64,000 nt of DNA from Octadecabacter temperatus (GTDB lineage Bacteria; Pseudomonadota; Alphaproteobacteria; Rhodobacterales; Rhodobacteraceae), in NCBI RefSeq assembly GCF_001187845.1, contig NZ_CP012160.1:1054001-1118000 (forward strand), read 5' to 3'. The position numbers were made by a program, and so were the translations under genes. Of this stretch, positions 8,042-16,305 are shown piece after piece; the stretch's first letter is position 1; every line of letters starts with the position of its first letter. The notes beneath the pieces were generated by a model. It made no database searches. It had not been told where the DNA came from and worked only from the letters and a program-made list of their open reading frames with translations.

Positions 8042-9916
8042 CTAACCCGCCTTGCGCATCCCCAGAACACGGGCGCGCTTACGTGGATCACTGTCAAAAA
8101 GGCTCGCCAATTGCTCGGTCATTGCACCAGCCAATTGTTCGACATCCGTGATCGTGACGGCTTTGTCATAGTAGCGCGTCACATCGTGGCCGATCCCAAT
8201 CGCAATCAACTCGACAGCTTTGCGTTTCTCGACCATCTCGATCACGTCGCGCAGGTGTTTTTCCAAGTAATTCGCGGGGTTAACGGACAAAGTTGAATCG
8301 TCCACTGGCGCGCCGTCAGAAATCACCATCAGTACTTTGCGGGCTTCTTGGCGCGCTGTGATGCGGCGGTGCGCCCATTCCAACGCTTCGCCGTCGATGT
8401 TTTCTTTCAGCAGGCCTTCTTTCATCATCAGACCAAGATTGTCGCGCGACCGACGCCACGGCGCGTCGGCACGTTTATAAATGATATGACGTAAATCGTT
8501 CAGTCGGCCGGGCTGTTGTGGACGGCCCTCAGCCAGCCATTCCTCGCGGGACAGGCCTCCCTTCCAAGCTTTCGTCGTAAAGCCCAAAATTTCGACCTTC
8601 ACCGAGCACCGTTCCAAAGTACGCGCCAAAACATCCGCACAAATCGCAGCTATCGAAATCGGGCGGCCGCGCATAGAGCCGGAATTATCCAGCAGCAGTG
8701 TCACGCAGGTATCGCGGAATTCGGTGTCTTGCTCAACTTTGAAGGACAGCGGCGTTGTCGGGTTGGCAACAACACGCGCCAAACGACCCGCGTCCAGAAT
8801 GCCTTCCTCTTGGTCAAACGACCATGAGCGGTTTTGTTGCGCCTGAAGTCGGCGTTGCAACTTGTTAGCCAGACGCGACACCGCGCCCTTCAAAGGCTCA
8901 AGCTGTTGATCGAGGTAAGCTCGCAAGCGTTCCAGTTCAGCAGGTTCCGCCAAATCTTCGGCGCCAATTTCTTCGTCATGTTCCGTGGAATAAACGATGT
9001 AGTTCGGGTCGGCGTCAGACACGGGCTGCGGGGCAGGCGGCTCCATCGGGGCCTCGCCCTCGGGCATTTCCGCTTCTTCGGCCATCTCGGACTCTGCGCT
9101 GTCATCCATGCTGACCTGCGCCTCGGCGCTGTCTTGCTGTTCTTCTTGCGACTGCTCGGGCGTGCCCTCGGTCTCTTCTTCGTCGCCGTCATCTTGTCCG
9201 GTGGAATCTGGCTCTTGTTCGTCCTCGCCACCTTCATCTGCGGCTTCGTCTTCTTCGCCAGTGTCGTCAGGGTCGTCGCCCAATTGATCTGCGTAACCCA
9301 AATCAGAAATCACCTGACGGGCGAACTTGGCGAAGGCTGCTTGGTCTTCGAGAGTTTCCTGCAAGGCATCCAGTGTTCCGCCTGCGGAATCCTCAATAAA
9401 CCCGCGCCAGAGTTCCATCACATTGGCCGCACCTCTTGGCATTTCACGCCCTGTTGCGAGGTGGCGGATCAGGTAACCGGCAGCCGTCGCCAGTGGGGCC
9501 TCGGACGCTTCGCGTACTTGGTCATAGCCCTTGCGCAGGGCCTCATTGCCGATCTTGGCGTCGATGTTGCCAGCAGTTCCAGGCATGTGACGTGCGCCAA
9601 CAGCCTCAACCCGCGCGTTTTCCATCGCGGTGTAAAGGTCTTGCGCCATCTGGCCTTGCGGCATGTATTTGGCGGACACTTTGGCGTCATGGTACTTGTG
9701 GCGAAGCGCGAACGCGTCTGCTGTCCCACGTGCGATCAAGACCTCTTCGCGGGTCATGCGGCGGGACACCTGCGGTAAACGAACGGTTTCCGCCGTCGCA
9801 CCCGGAGGGTCCACAGTGAACGTCACGGCCAGTTCAGGATCATCCGCCATGACCTTCGTGGCCTCGGCAAGCGCTTTTTTGAACGGATCAGCTGGGTTGT
9901 CGGTTGGTTTATTCAT
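8042..9916 (-). CDS. cobT: Cobaltochelatase subunit CobT
   Basis: This protein of about 624 residues has the CobT layout: an N-terminal domain, a long acidic middle rich in Glu, Asp and Gln (around 220-310), and a C-terminal von Willebrand A domain with the MIDAS motif DNSGSMRG. CobT works with the AAA+ subunit CobS and the large subunit CobN to insert cobalt into hydrogenobyrinate a,c-diamide in aerobic B12 synthesis. cobS is 1.6 kb upstream; cobN is not in the window. Two further in-frame ATGs lie upstream (9937 and 9946). I chose 9916 ([10 protein letters not shown]) because the decayed duplicate at 11047-11109 aligns from exactly that codon. Confidence 0.92.
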   Translation of the reverse strand: MNKPTDNPADPFKKALAEATKVMADDPELAVTFTVDPPGATAETVRLPQVSRRMTREEVLIARGTADAFALRHKYHDAKVSAKYMPQGQMAQDLYTAMENARVEAVGARHMPGTAGNIDAKIGNEALRKGYDQVREASEAPLATAAGYLIRHLATGREMPRGAANVMELWRGFIEDSAGGTLDALQETLEDQAAFAKFARQVISDLGYADQLGDDPDDTGEEDEAADEGGEDEQEPDSTGQDDGDEEETEGTPEQSQEEQQDSAEAQVSMDDSAESEMAEEAEMPEGEAPMEPPAPQPVSDADPNYIVYSTEHDEEIGAEDLAEPAELERLRAYLDQQLEPLKGAVSRLANKLQRRLQAQQNRSWSFDQEEGILDAGRLARVVANPTTPLSFKVEQDTEFRDTCVTLLLDNSGSMRGRPISIAAICADVLARTLERCSVKVEILGFTTKAWKGGLSREEWLAEGRPQQPGRLNDLRHIIYKRADAPWRRSRDNLGLMMKEGLLKENIDGEALEWAHRRITARQEARKVLMVISDGAPVDDSTLSVNPANYLEKHLRDVIEMVEKRKAVELIAIGIGHDVTRYYDKAVTITDVEQLAGAMTEQLASLFDSDPRKRARVLGMRKAG

Positions 9917-10022
9917 GATGGTTTTCTTTTCCGACATTGGGTCCATGGCCGCAAGGGGAACGGTCGCAAAGAAATTTTCAAAAAGTAACAGTTCTATGAC
10001 GTTTTTGGTGTAGCCTATTCAT

Positions 10023-10541
10023 ATGTTGAATTTTCAAGGGCTTTTGAAACTCCTACTGGTCGGCATTTTGACATACGTATCTGTCACCCCTTTTGCTGCG
10101 TACGCCGAGGGTCGCGCGACAGACTTTGACAGGACCTGCCAGTTCTTCACCAATCAAGCGTTTAAGGATAGGCGCGGGCGGTTGCAGGCGACCTTCAGGA
10201 TGCAGATGGCACAGGATTGCGTTGATGCGATGATTTACGCAGCCGATGTTGATCCGCTTACTCAGGATCGGGCGTTGGACTATCTGACACAAATGGAATC
10301 TTACCGAAGCGTTGTAACGTCAATGCTAACGGAGCGGGCTTCAAACCCAGCGCCTTGGTTGGCTGGCGAAAACGGTTCAGTGCGTCGCGTGTTACAGCCC
10401 GTTAGCCGGGCGGGGGCGTACTTGATTGCACGCGATATGGGCTTGGTAGAACAGCACGAGGATTGGACACAATGGCGTCGGTCGGCCGCGTTGCCGCTGT
10501 TCCGTTTGGATGAAATGACATCTTCAAGACATCATAATTGA
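10023..10541 (+). CDS. Exported protein of unknown function
   Basis: The 172-residue product begins with a clear signal peptide (hydrophobic LLKLLLVGILTYVSV, cleavage likely after AAYA). The mature part has two Cys (in RTCQFF and AQDC) that could form a disulfide, and is mostly helical with basic and acidic residues. I recognise no family. It is divergent from cobT, and its last 18 bases overlap the convergent gene 10524-10904. It sits alone in the cobS-cobT interval on the opposite strand. Confidence 0.72.
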   Translation: MLNFQGLLKLLLVGILTYVSVTPFAAYAEGRATDFDRTCQFFTNQAFKDRRGRLQATFRMQMAQDCVDAMIYAADVDPLTQDRALDYLTQMESYRSVVTSMLTERASNPAPWLAGENGSVRRVLQPVSRAGAYLIARDMGLVEQHEDWTQWRRSAALPLFRLDEMTSSRHHN

Positions 10542-10904
10542 CGTGCAGGCCTGTACCATTTGAACAGCGCGATCTTTGGCCCAAGTATCTTCGCGAAATG
10601 TGGCGCGGGTTAATAGCCGCGAATGTGCAGCTTTGGCCTCAATGCGCCACGCTAAAACCTGCCTTCCATCGTCTGGGCCCATCGTCGCGTCCAGTAGGCT
10701 GATCATCGCTGCGCGGTGGTCTTCTGTTTGATCTGAGTTCGCATCTGCCAGAAGCCATTCATGTTCCATTTGCGCTGAAAGCCGCCCTGCGCAGGAGGCG
10801 AAATATCGCAACGGATTTTCGAGGTCGGCTTGTGCTGGCGCAGGGGCTGTCAGCGCCAAAAGCGCAAGAAGCCCGATGGGGGTGTATGTTTTTATTCCGC
10901 CCAT
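10524..10904 (-). CDS. Small exported protein with paired cysteines
   Basis: The 126-residue product carries a signal peptide (IGLLALLALTAPAPAQA) and a mature domain that starts near YFASCAGRLSAQMEHEW and ends near VQACTSI, so one Cys sits near each end. The middle is predicted helical. It resembles the 11105-11500 product in overall design (YxxC-x-G start, Trp-rich centre, final Cys), but the similarity is weak. The function is unknown; location in the periplasm follows from the signal peptide. It lies between cobS and cobT on the same strand. Confidence 0.72.
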   Translation of the reverse strand: MGGIKTYTPIGLLALLALTAPAPAQADLENPLRYFASCAGRLSAQMEHEWLLADANSDQTEDHRAAMISLLDATMGPDDGRQVLAWRIEAKAAHSRLLTRATFREDTWAKDRAVQMVQACTSIMMS

Positions 10905-11046
10905 AACTTATGCAAGCATGGTGAAATAGCGCCCGTCAAGTGTGCGGTATGAAAACTTTTATCGATATTGGGCGGTATTTAGGGGGCGGGGTACTCGGCA
11001 GGAGCAATAGGGGCAGCCTCAGCCTTGTGTCGCGAGCGGCGTTTTC

Positions 11047-11109
11047 TACGGGATCTCGGATAGCGGTTTTTTGAACAGATCAGCAGGGTTATCGGTTGGT
11101 ATGTTTAAT
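11047..11109 (-). pseudogene. Remnant of a second cobT 5' end
   Basis: Read on the minus strand from an ATT at 11109, 20 codons run to a TAG at 11047 and translate as [20 protein letters not shown]. The first 20 residues of CobT are [20 protein letters not shown]: 13 of 20 identical, and 48 of 60 bases identical by my count. The start codon has decayed from ATG to ATT. The remnant overlaps the stop codon of the 11105-11500 gene. It indicates that a cobT copy once followed that gene directly. Confidence 0.8.
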
Positions 11110-11500
11110 GTTCAAAAACTCCAGCAGCCACAAGGCGTTGTCGCTGCTGGCCACATTCCCACGCAATTGAAGCATGCTCAGTCCATAATGGGCTTTGCTC
11201 CATCGGTATTGTTTGTAAAACCGCGATCCGCGCTTCCCACTCCGAAAGACCCAGCGCCCTGTTCACTTGAAAGTTCGCCCATTGCTCTGGCGTCGAAGCC
11301 GACTGCAATACTGCGACATCCTTTAAGTGGAGGTCTAATAAAAAGGTTCCTTCGGCATAAGGTTCGGCTGCAACGTGATATCCATCGGTTTGTCCGATAC
11401 ATTTCGCATACTCAAAGATGTCGCGTTGCACGTCTTGCGCGTTGACTTGCAGCGGCAAGATCGAACCAATAGTCACAGCGAAGACAGCGCGCAGCTTCAC
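11105..11500 (-). CDS. Small exported protein coupled to cobS
   Basis: The 131-residue product has a signal peptide ([15 protein letters not shown]) and a mature domain with a Cys in YAKCIGQ and one in AWECGQQ. It starts with GTG at 11500, and that codon overlaps the TGA of cobS (GTGA), which points to translational coupling with cobS. I recognise no family. The link with cobaltochelatase could be functional or just positional. Its 3' end abuts the cobT remnant, so the older order on this strand was probably cobS, this gene, cobT. Confidence 0.75.
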   Translation of the reverse strand: MKLRAVFAVTIGSILPLQVNAQDVQRDIFEYAKCIGQTDGYHVAAEPYAEGTFLLDLHLKDVAVLQSASTPEQWANFQVNRALGLSEWEARIAVLQTIPMEQSPLWTEHASIAWECGQQRQRLVAAGVFEH

Positions 11501-12486
11501 CCCAAGCTCAAGCTTGCAGCACTCTCCGGCAGTTCCTCGTCAAAACACCGCTGATAGAACTCAGCAACCGTCTGGCGTTCGAGTTCGTCACATTTGTTCA
11601 GGAACGAAAGGCGGAACGCATAGCCGACATCTTGGAAGATACGTGCGTTTTCGGCCCATGCGATGACGGTCCGTGGGGACATGACGGTGGACAGATCGCC
11701 GTTCATAAACGCGGTGCGTGTCAGGTCGGCGACGGTCACCATCTGGGAAATCGTCTTGCGGCCCTTTTCGTTGTTAAACGTCGGTGCTTTGGACAGGATG
11801 ATGTTGGTTTCCGCATCATGGCTGAGGTAGTTCAACGTCGCCACGAGGGACCAACGGTCCATTTGCGCTTGGTTGATCTGTTGTGTGCCGTGGTACAGGC
11901 CCGTCGTATCGCCAAGACCAACCGTGTTGGCTGTCGCGAACAGGCGGAAGTTCGGGTTCGGCGTGATGATTTCGTTCTGGTCCATCAGCGTCAGTTTACC
12001 GTCGGCTTCTAGAACGCGCTGGATCACGAACATAACGTCCGCGCGGCCCGCGTCGTATTCATCAAACACAATCGCAACAGGATTGCGCAGCGCCCATGGG
12101 AGAATACCCTCATGGAATTCCGTGACCTGAACGCCGTCTTTCAGCTTGATCGCGTCTTTACCGATCAGATCAATCCGAGAGATGTGTGAATCGAGGTTCA
12201 CACGCACAGTTGGCCAGTTCAGGCGTGCGCCGACCTGTTCAATGTGCGTGGACTTACCTGTGCCGTGGTAACCCTGCACCATGACACGGCGGTTGTAACC
12301 AAAGCCCGCCAAGATCGCCATCGTGGTGTCTGGGTCAAATTTATAAGTTGGGTCAATTTCCGGAACGCGGTCGCCCGTGCCTTTTGGAAACCCTTTGACC
12401 TTCATGTCGGTATCAATGCCGAACACTTCACGGACCGAAATCTCTTCGGTTGGTTTCATATTCGGGTCAAGGTTTTCTTCGGCCAT
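11497..12486 (-). CDS. cobS: Cobaltochelatase AAA+ subunit CobS
   Basis: The 329-residue protein is a MoxR-type AAA+ ATPase with Walker [10 protein letters not shown], Walker [10 protein letters not shown], and sensor region [14 protein letters not shown]. The sequence around it ([17 protein letters not shown]) is typical of CobS. It forms the ATPase ring that works with CobT to drive cobalt insertion by CobN. The frame runs further up to 12579, but the ATG at 12486 has an AAGGG site in place and gives the usual N-terminus (MAEENLDPN). The 171-base gap to the divergent sigma factor gene holds an 18-base direct repeat. Confidence 0.93.
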   Translation of the reverse strand: MAEENLDPNMKPTEEISVREVFGIDTDMKVKGFPKGTGDRVPEIDPTYKFDPDTTMAILAGFGYNRRVMVQGYHGTGKSTHIEQVGARLNWPTVRVNLDSHISRIDLIGKDAIKLKDGVQVTEFHEGILPWALRNPVAIVFDEYDAGRADVMFVIQRVLEADGKLTLMDQNEIITPNPNFRLFATANTVGLGDTTGLYHGTQQINQAQMDRWSLVATLNYLSHDAETNIILSKAPTFNNEKGRKTISQMVTVADLTRTAFMNGDLSTVMSPRTVIAWAENARIFQDVGYAFRLSFLNKCDELERQTVAEFYQRCFDEELPESAASLSLG

Positions 12487-12571
12487 GATGGTGCCCTTAC
12501 TTATCAAAATCTGCGTGGTCGCTTTGCGATTTGGGATGCAACAATTCGCGGTAAGCTGCAAGGGGAACGGG

Positions 12572-12611
12572 CATTCCAATTGCTTGTATCGCCCATTCCA
12601 TTTGCTTGTAT
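12572..12611 (+). promoter_or_regulatory. Tandem 18-base direct repeat in the cobS / sigma-factor divergent promoter
   Basis: CATTCCAATTGCTTGTAT at 12572-12589 recurs as CATTCCATTTGCTTGTAT at 12594-12611, with one mismatch and a 22-base period (two helical turns). It ends 46 bases before the sigma-factor ATG and lies 86 bases upstream of the cobS ATG. A pair of sites on one DNA face suits a dimeric regulator or a duplicated promoter. Confidence 0.6.
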
Positions 12612-12657
12612 TTGGTGTTCACTCTGTCATGCTGCGTGCCAAGGGGATCGCCTGCAA

Positions 12658-13200
12658 ATGACAACACGTCAAGACATCGAGGATATGATCAATCGCGTTG
12701 CGCTGAATGACCGCGCAGCGTTTGAGGCGTTGTATTCCGCGACAAGTGCGAAACTCTTTGGGATTATCCTACGTGTCTTAAAAGATCGCGCCGCTTCTGA
12801 GGATGTGTTGCAGGACGTTTACCTGCGTCTTTGGCAGGGCGGGGCGCAGACATTCGCAACAGGGCGTGCCAGCCCGATCAGTTGGCTTGCCACAATTGCA
12901 CGCAACCGCGCGATTGATCGGTTGCGGCGCGTTAAACCCGAAAGCAACCTTGATGGTGTTGCTGAACCACGCGATCCGGCACTGGGGCCAGAAGGACTTG
13001 CCGTTGCCGCGTCTGAGCGCGCAATGATCGATGCGTGCTTGGATGAATTACAGCCCGACCGTGCAACAGCTGTGCGCGGTGCCTATCTAGACGGGGACAC
13101 ATATGCGGACCTCGCGGCGCGTTTTGATGTGCCGCTAAATACAATGCGAACATGGCTGCGCCGTAGCCTAATGAGTTTGAAAGACTGTTTGAGCAGATGA
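12658..13200 (+). CDS. ECF-type RNA polymerase sigma factor
   Basis: The 180-residue protein has sigma region 2 (RAASEDVLQDVYLRLWQ and SWLATIARNRAIDRLRR) and region 4 (YADLAARFDVPLNTMRTWLRRSLMSLK), and no region 1 or 3, so it is a group 4 (ECF) sigma factor. It should direct transcription of a stress regulon. The frame is open for 414 bases further upstream, but homology begins at the ATG at 12658. Its stop overlaps the ATG of the anti-sigma gene (ATGA), so the two are translationally coupled. The closest functional analogues are the ECF/RskA-like pairs. Confidence 0.9.
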   Translation: MTTRQDIEDMINRVALNDRAAFEALYSATSAKLFGIILRVLKDRAASEDVLQDVYLRLWQGGAQTFATGRASPISWLATIARNRAIDRLRRVKPESNLDGVAEPRDPALGPEGLAVAASERAMIDACLDELQPDRATAVRGAYLDGDTYADLAARFDVPLNTMRTWLRRSLMSLKDCLSR

Positions 13201-13892
13201 GCGACGAGAGCATCATTCCAGAAGACAACGACGATGTCCTTGCGGCTGAGCTGAGCCTTGGGTTGTTGTCGGGCGATGCGCTGACCCATGCACAACGTCG
13301 TGCGCGCACGGATTTGCGATTTGCCAGCCTAGTCGAAGACTGGGACATTCATTTCAGCACGCTAACTGAAACGATTGAGCCGGTGACACCACCGAAGGGC
13401 CTGTTTCATAAGATTACTCAGCAAGCGTACCCTGAGAGCTCAATACGTATCTGGCACCATCTCGGCATTCTCCCGGCGTTTCTGGGGGCAGGGGCTGCGG
13501 CGCTCGTTCTGATCCTAGCTCTGCAATTTGGCAATTACATGCAGCCCGAAACACCCGTTGCCAGCCTTGTGGCAGAGATGGTGGCCGAAGACGAAAGCAT
13601 TGTCGTTGCGGCAGCCTATGTCGATAACAGCAATACGCTGTTTGTCGAATGGCAAGTTGGAGAACGACTGCCTGACCGTGATGTTGAACTTTGGCTGGTT
13701 TCCGAAGGCGAAGCGATTTCCCTCGGTGTCCTGAGCAAAGAAGGAAAGATTACGGAATTCTCTGTACCTGCTGAGCTGCAAGATCTTTTGGCTGACGGCG
13801 CGCTTGCGGTGACTGATGAGCCGATTGGCGGATCACCCACTGGGGTTGCGACTGGCGCTGTGCTTGCGGTTGGGCCAATTACGACCCTTTGA
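13197..13892 (+). CDS. Membrane-bound anti-sigma factor (RskA-like)
   Basis: The 231-residue protein has a short cytoplasmic N-terminal domain (LAAELSLGLLSGDAL), a single transmembrane segment near residues 88-108 (FLGAGAAALVLILAL), and a periplasmic RskA-type domain (NTLFVEWQVGERLPDRDVELWLVSEGEAISLGVL). No HxxxCxxC zinc motif is present, so it is not a ChrR/ZAS-type factor. It should hold the adjacent ECF sigma factor inactive at the membrane and release it on an envelope or oxidative signal. It starts inside the sigma stop codon. Confidence 0.85.
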   Translation: MSDESIIPEDNDDVLAAELSLGLLSGDALTHAQRRARTDLRFASLVEDWDIHFSTLTETIEPVTPPKGLFHKITQQAYPESSIRIWHHLGILPAFLGAGAAALVLILALQFGNYMQPETPVASLVAEMVAEDESIVVAAAYVDNSNTLFVEWQVGERLPDRDVELWLVSEGEAISLGVLSKEGKITEFSVPAELQDLLADGALAVTDEPIGGSPTGVATGAVLAVGPITTL

Positions 13893-14018
13893 TCACGGCA
13901 ACCTCACATCGCTGTGAGGCGCTGTAATACGCTGAAACTCATTTCCTGAAACATCCGTTGCTCATGGCATCGTGGTCGCAATCATGCGGTTCCAAGTTCA
14001 ACAAACTGGAGAAGTTTC

Positions 14019-14546
14019 ATGACTATCAAGACATTCACAACTGCCGCTGCCTTTGTTGTAACCGCTGGTATGGTTTTCGCTGATGGACACGCTGCAGGTA
14101 AGACGATCGTCGAAAACGCCGTAGACTCACCAATTCACACAACGCTCGTTGCTGCCGTTACGCAGGCTGGCCTTGTCGAGACGTTGTCTGGCGCGGGCCC
14201 GTTCACGGTGTTTGCCCCAACGGATGATGCGTTTGGCATGATTGCAGACGCCTCACTTGGTGCACTTCTGATGGACGAAAACAAAGCGCAACTGACGCAA
14301 ATTTTGACCTGCCACGTTGTTGGCGCAGAGGTGTTTTCTGATGCGCTCGCGGGTTTGATTGCCGATAACGGCGGTGCGTTTGCGGTTGAGACTTTGGGTG
14401 GTTGTACCTTGAACGCAGAGATGGACGGCGACAGCATTATGCTTACGGATGAAAACGGTCGTGCTGCGACTGTGGCTGTTGCTGACATTGCGTCTTCCAA
14501 CGGTGTGATCCACGCGATCGACCGCGTGATTTTACCACAGCAATAA
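14019..14546 (+). CDS. Secreted fasciclin (FAS1) domain protein
   Basis: The 175-residue product has a signal peptide (FTTAAAFVVTAGMVFA) and one FAS1 domain, with the two conserved boxes visible as GPFTVFAPTDDAFGMI and ASNGVIHAIDRVILP. FAS1 domains mediate adhesion or protein contacts outside the cytoplasm. It follows the anti-sigma gene by 126 bases and has an AGAAG-type site before its ATG. The order sigma, anti-sigma, FAS1 suggests that it is a target or accessory of this stress system. Confidence 0.9.
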   Translation: MTIKTFTTAAAFVVTAGMVFADGHAAGKTIVENAVDSPIHTTLVAAVTQAGLVETLSGAGPFTVFAPTDDAFGMIADASLGALLMDENKAQLTQILTCHVVGAEVFSDALAGLIADNGGAFAVETLGGCTLNAEMDGDSIMLTDENGRAATVAVADIASSNGVIHAIDRVILPQQ

Positions 14547-14570
14547 TACCCGACACCAAGATCGGGTTAT
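14545..14570 (+). terminator. Weak hairpin after the fasciclin gene
   Basis: ACCCGA (14548-14553) pairs with TCGGGT (14562-14567) directly after the stop codon. There is no T-run, so some read-through into msrB is likely. Confidence 0.35.
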
Positions 14571-14692
14571 GGATCGAAGGCAATTCCCCCAGTGAACAGG
14601 CTTTCGGTCACATCTACGTGCGTTGCGACGAAAACTATCCCCATGTCGCGGCGCACGTTTTACAATGACCTCAAGTTTACAGGAGTACCGCC

Positions 14693-15160
14693 ATGAACCG
14701 CCGGATGTTTTCATTCACCGCCCTCGCAGCCGCCGCATTTGGCGCAACGCGAAGCACCGCAGCTGACGGCCCCTATGAGGTGACCCGAACACAGGCCGAA
14801 TGGCGCGGCATGCTGACCAACGCGCAATACAGGGTTATGCGTGAAGAAGGCACCGAACGGGCAGGGTCCTCGCCTTTGGATAAGAACTATGCGGATGGCG
14901 TTTATCACTGCCGCGGTTGCGATCAGGTGCTTTATTCGTCTGAACATAAGTACGACAGTGGAACAGGCTGGCCATCTTTCTATGACGTGTTGCCAAGTGC
15001 AATCCAGACCAAGGAAGATCGGCGCATTCTATCAGTGCGCACGGAATGCCACTGTGACCGGTGTGGTTCCCATCTTGGGCACATCTTCAATGACGGCCCT
15101 GCACCGACAGGCCTGCGTCATTGTCTAAACGGCGTTAGCTTGGTGTTCCGCGCGGCATAA
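14693..15160 (+). CDS. msrB: Peptide-methionine (R)-S-oxide reductase, exported
   Basis: The 155-residue protein has the MsrB core: CRGC and CDRC zinc pairs, GTGWPSFYD, HLGHIFNDGP, and the catalytic Cys in GLRHCLNG. It reduces methionine-R-sulfoxide in proteins. The N-terminus (MNRRMFSFTALAAAAFGA) is a signal sequence with an Arg-Arg pair at residues 3-4 and may use the Tat route, so the enzyme probably repairs periplasmic proteins. It follows the fasciclin gene in the sigma-factor cluster, which points to oxidative damage as the signal. An AGGAG site precedes the ATG. Confidence 0.92.
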   Translation: MNRRMFSFTALAAAAFGATRSTAADGPYEVTRTQAEWRGMLTNAQYRVMREEGTERAGSSPLDKNYADGVYHCRGCDQVLYSSEHKYDSGTGWPSFYDVLPSAIQTKEDRRILSVRTECHCDRCGSHLGHIFNDGPAPTGLRHCLNGVSLVFRAA

Positions 15161-15206
15161 GCAAATGCTGCACATCTGGTACGCGGGACCTGCACCGCAC
15201 GCGTTT

Positions 15207-15244
15207 AATCCCTCTCCTAGAAAAACTAGGACGAGGGATTTTTT
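15207..15244 (+). terminator. Intrinsic terminator abutting the next start codon
   Basis: AATCCCTC-TCCTAG pairs with CTAGGA-C-GAGGGATT around an AAAAA loop (14 base pairs, one bulged C), followed by six T at 15239-15244. The ATG of the next gene begins at 15245. The 3' arm (GAGGGA, 15233-15238) is also the only ribosome-binding-like sequence for that gene. Confidence 0.85.
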
Positions 15245-15652
15245 ATGGCACGACCAGAACGAAAAGACGTTGCAGTAGGTTTTGGGCTGGTGGGGTTGTT
15301 GACCGCGCTGGCGCTTCTAGCGTTCGGAGACACACGGATCTTGGACGCGACGTGGACGGGTCAGATTGGCGTCGTGATCATCGCGGGGCCAAGTGCGTGG
15401 CTGGCAGGAATGGCTTGTGGCTGGATGTTCGGCCGCCCTAAAGCGGAAGGATGGGTGTTGGCTTCTTTGGGTGCGTGCTTGTCGACGATCCTAGGCGCTG
15501 CAATCGGTGGAAATATCGTGTTCCCGATATTGGGAACAATCATGGCGCCATCTGCGATTCTGGATGAAGCGATTGCCCATCCGATGATCATAATTGTTTG
15601 GCTCGCATTAATGGCGAGTATGCATGTTATTTTATTGAAAACAAATGGTTAG
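15245..15652 (+). CDS. Small integral membrane protein
   Basis: The 135-residue product has four hydrophobic segments (VGFGLVGLLTALALLAF, IGVVIIAGPSAWLAGM, LASLGACLSTILGAAIGG, IIIVWLALMASMHVILL) and a short basic N-terminus. The segment GAAIGGNIVFPILGTIMAP matches GALIGGTLGLPFYGTMFGP in the next gene, so the two are paralogues. The function is unknown. The start codon follows a terminator hairpin directly, so its ribosome site may be masked whenever the hairpin forms. Confidence 0.75.
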   Translation: MARPERKDVAVGFGLVGLLTALALLAFGDTRILDATWTGQIGVVIIAGPSAWLAGMACGWMFGRPKAEGWVLASLGACLSTILGAAIGGNIVFPILGTIMAPSAILDEAIAHPMIIIVWLALMASMHVILLKTNG

Positions 15653-15771
15653 GAGGTCTTTGGAGCGCGACTGTTGTGCGTGGCGAAACAGTGCATTTCC
15701 CTAAACGCCACCCGATGCCTTATACCCGCCTCAAATCGCCATCATATCAAACCTTCAAACTCGGAGGATCG

Positions 15772-16305
15772 ATGCGTCCACTAACGCGCAAAAGAAAGAA
15801 GATGTCAGAAGGTGAACGTGCACGCGCGTTGGCCTTTTTGCTCGTGGGGGTTTGTAGTGCGGGAGTTGGGTTTATCGCTGTGCACCACTTGGATAATACA
15901 GCGCTTTTGGATGGCCTTAGTTGGTATCAAACATGGATAATCGTCGCATCGGGACTTGGCGGTATGATCGCACTTTTCTTGTCGGGCGACCGAATGGGTC
16001 AGTCTGGTAGCACTGGGGCGTTAAGAGCCTTAGCGGGGGCAATCTGGGTGACGTTTATCGGTGCATTGATCGGGGGAACGCTCGGTCTGCCGTTTTACGG
16101 AACGATGTTTGGGCCGTTCATTGTCGTGGTAACTTTGATGGGTGCACCGATTTTGGCGATGCTTTGGGCGTTCAACCTTCTCGGAGTTCACTTTCTGATG
16201 GCAACGTATCAACGTGAACGGGACACGATCTTTACCCCCGCACGAATGAACATCTCCGATCACCCCGAAAGCCTACGCATGCACCTTCAAGGTCGTTTCA
16301 CCTAG
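15772..16305 (+). CDS. Integral membrane protein, paralogue of the preceding gene
   Basis: The 177-residue product has a basic N-terminus (MRPLTRKRKKMSEGERAR), four hydrophobic segments and a polar C-terminal tail. It shares the GALIGG...P...GT..GP pattern with the 15245-15652 product. I place the start at the ATG after GGAGG (15763-15767), although the frame is open from 15598. Its last four bases (CTAG) are shared with the stop of the convergent J-domain gene. The function is unknown. Confidence 0.75.
   Translation: MRPLTRKRKKMSEGERARALAFLLVGVCSAGVGFIAVHHLDNTALLDGLSWYQTWIIVASGLGGMIALFLSGDRMGQSGSTGALRALAGAIWVTFIGALIGGTLGLPFYGTMFGPFIVVVTLMGAPILAMLWAFNLLGVHFLMATYQRERDTIFTPARMNISDHPESLRMHLQGRFT

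Noticed and set aside
8834..9778. Open frame of 314 codons antisense to cobT, with hydrophobic runs that look like membrane helices
   Set aside because: The hydrophobic runs are the complement of CobT's acidic Glu/Asp-rich linker (reversed Glu codons read as Phe and Leu). No independent support.
12244..12657. N-terminal extension of the ECF sigma factor
   Set aside because: The frame is open by chance across the divergent promoter and the cobS 5' end; sigma region 2 homology begins after the ATG at 12658.
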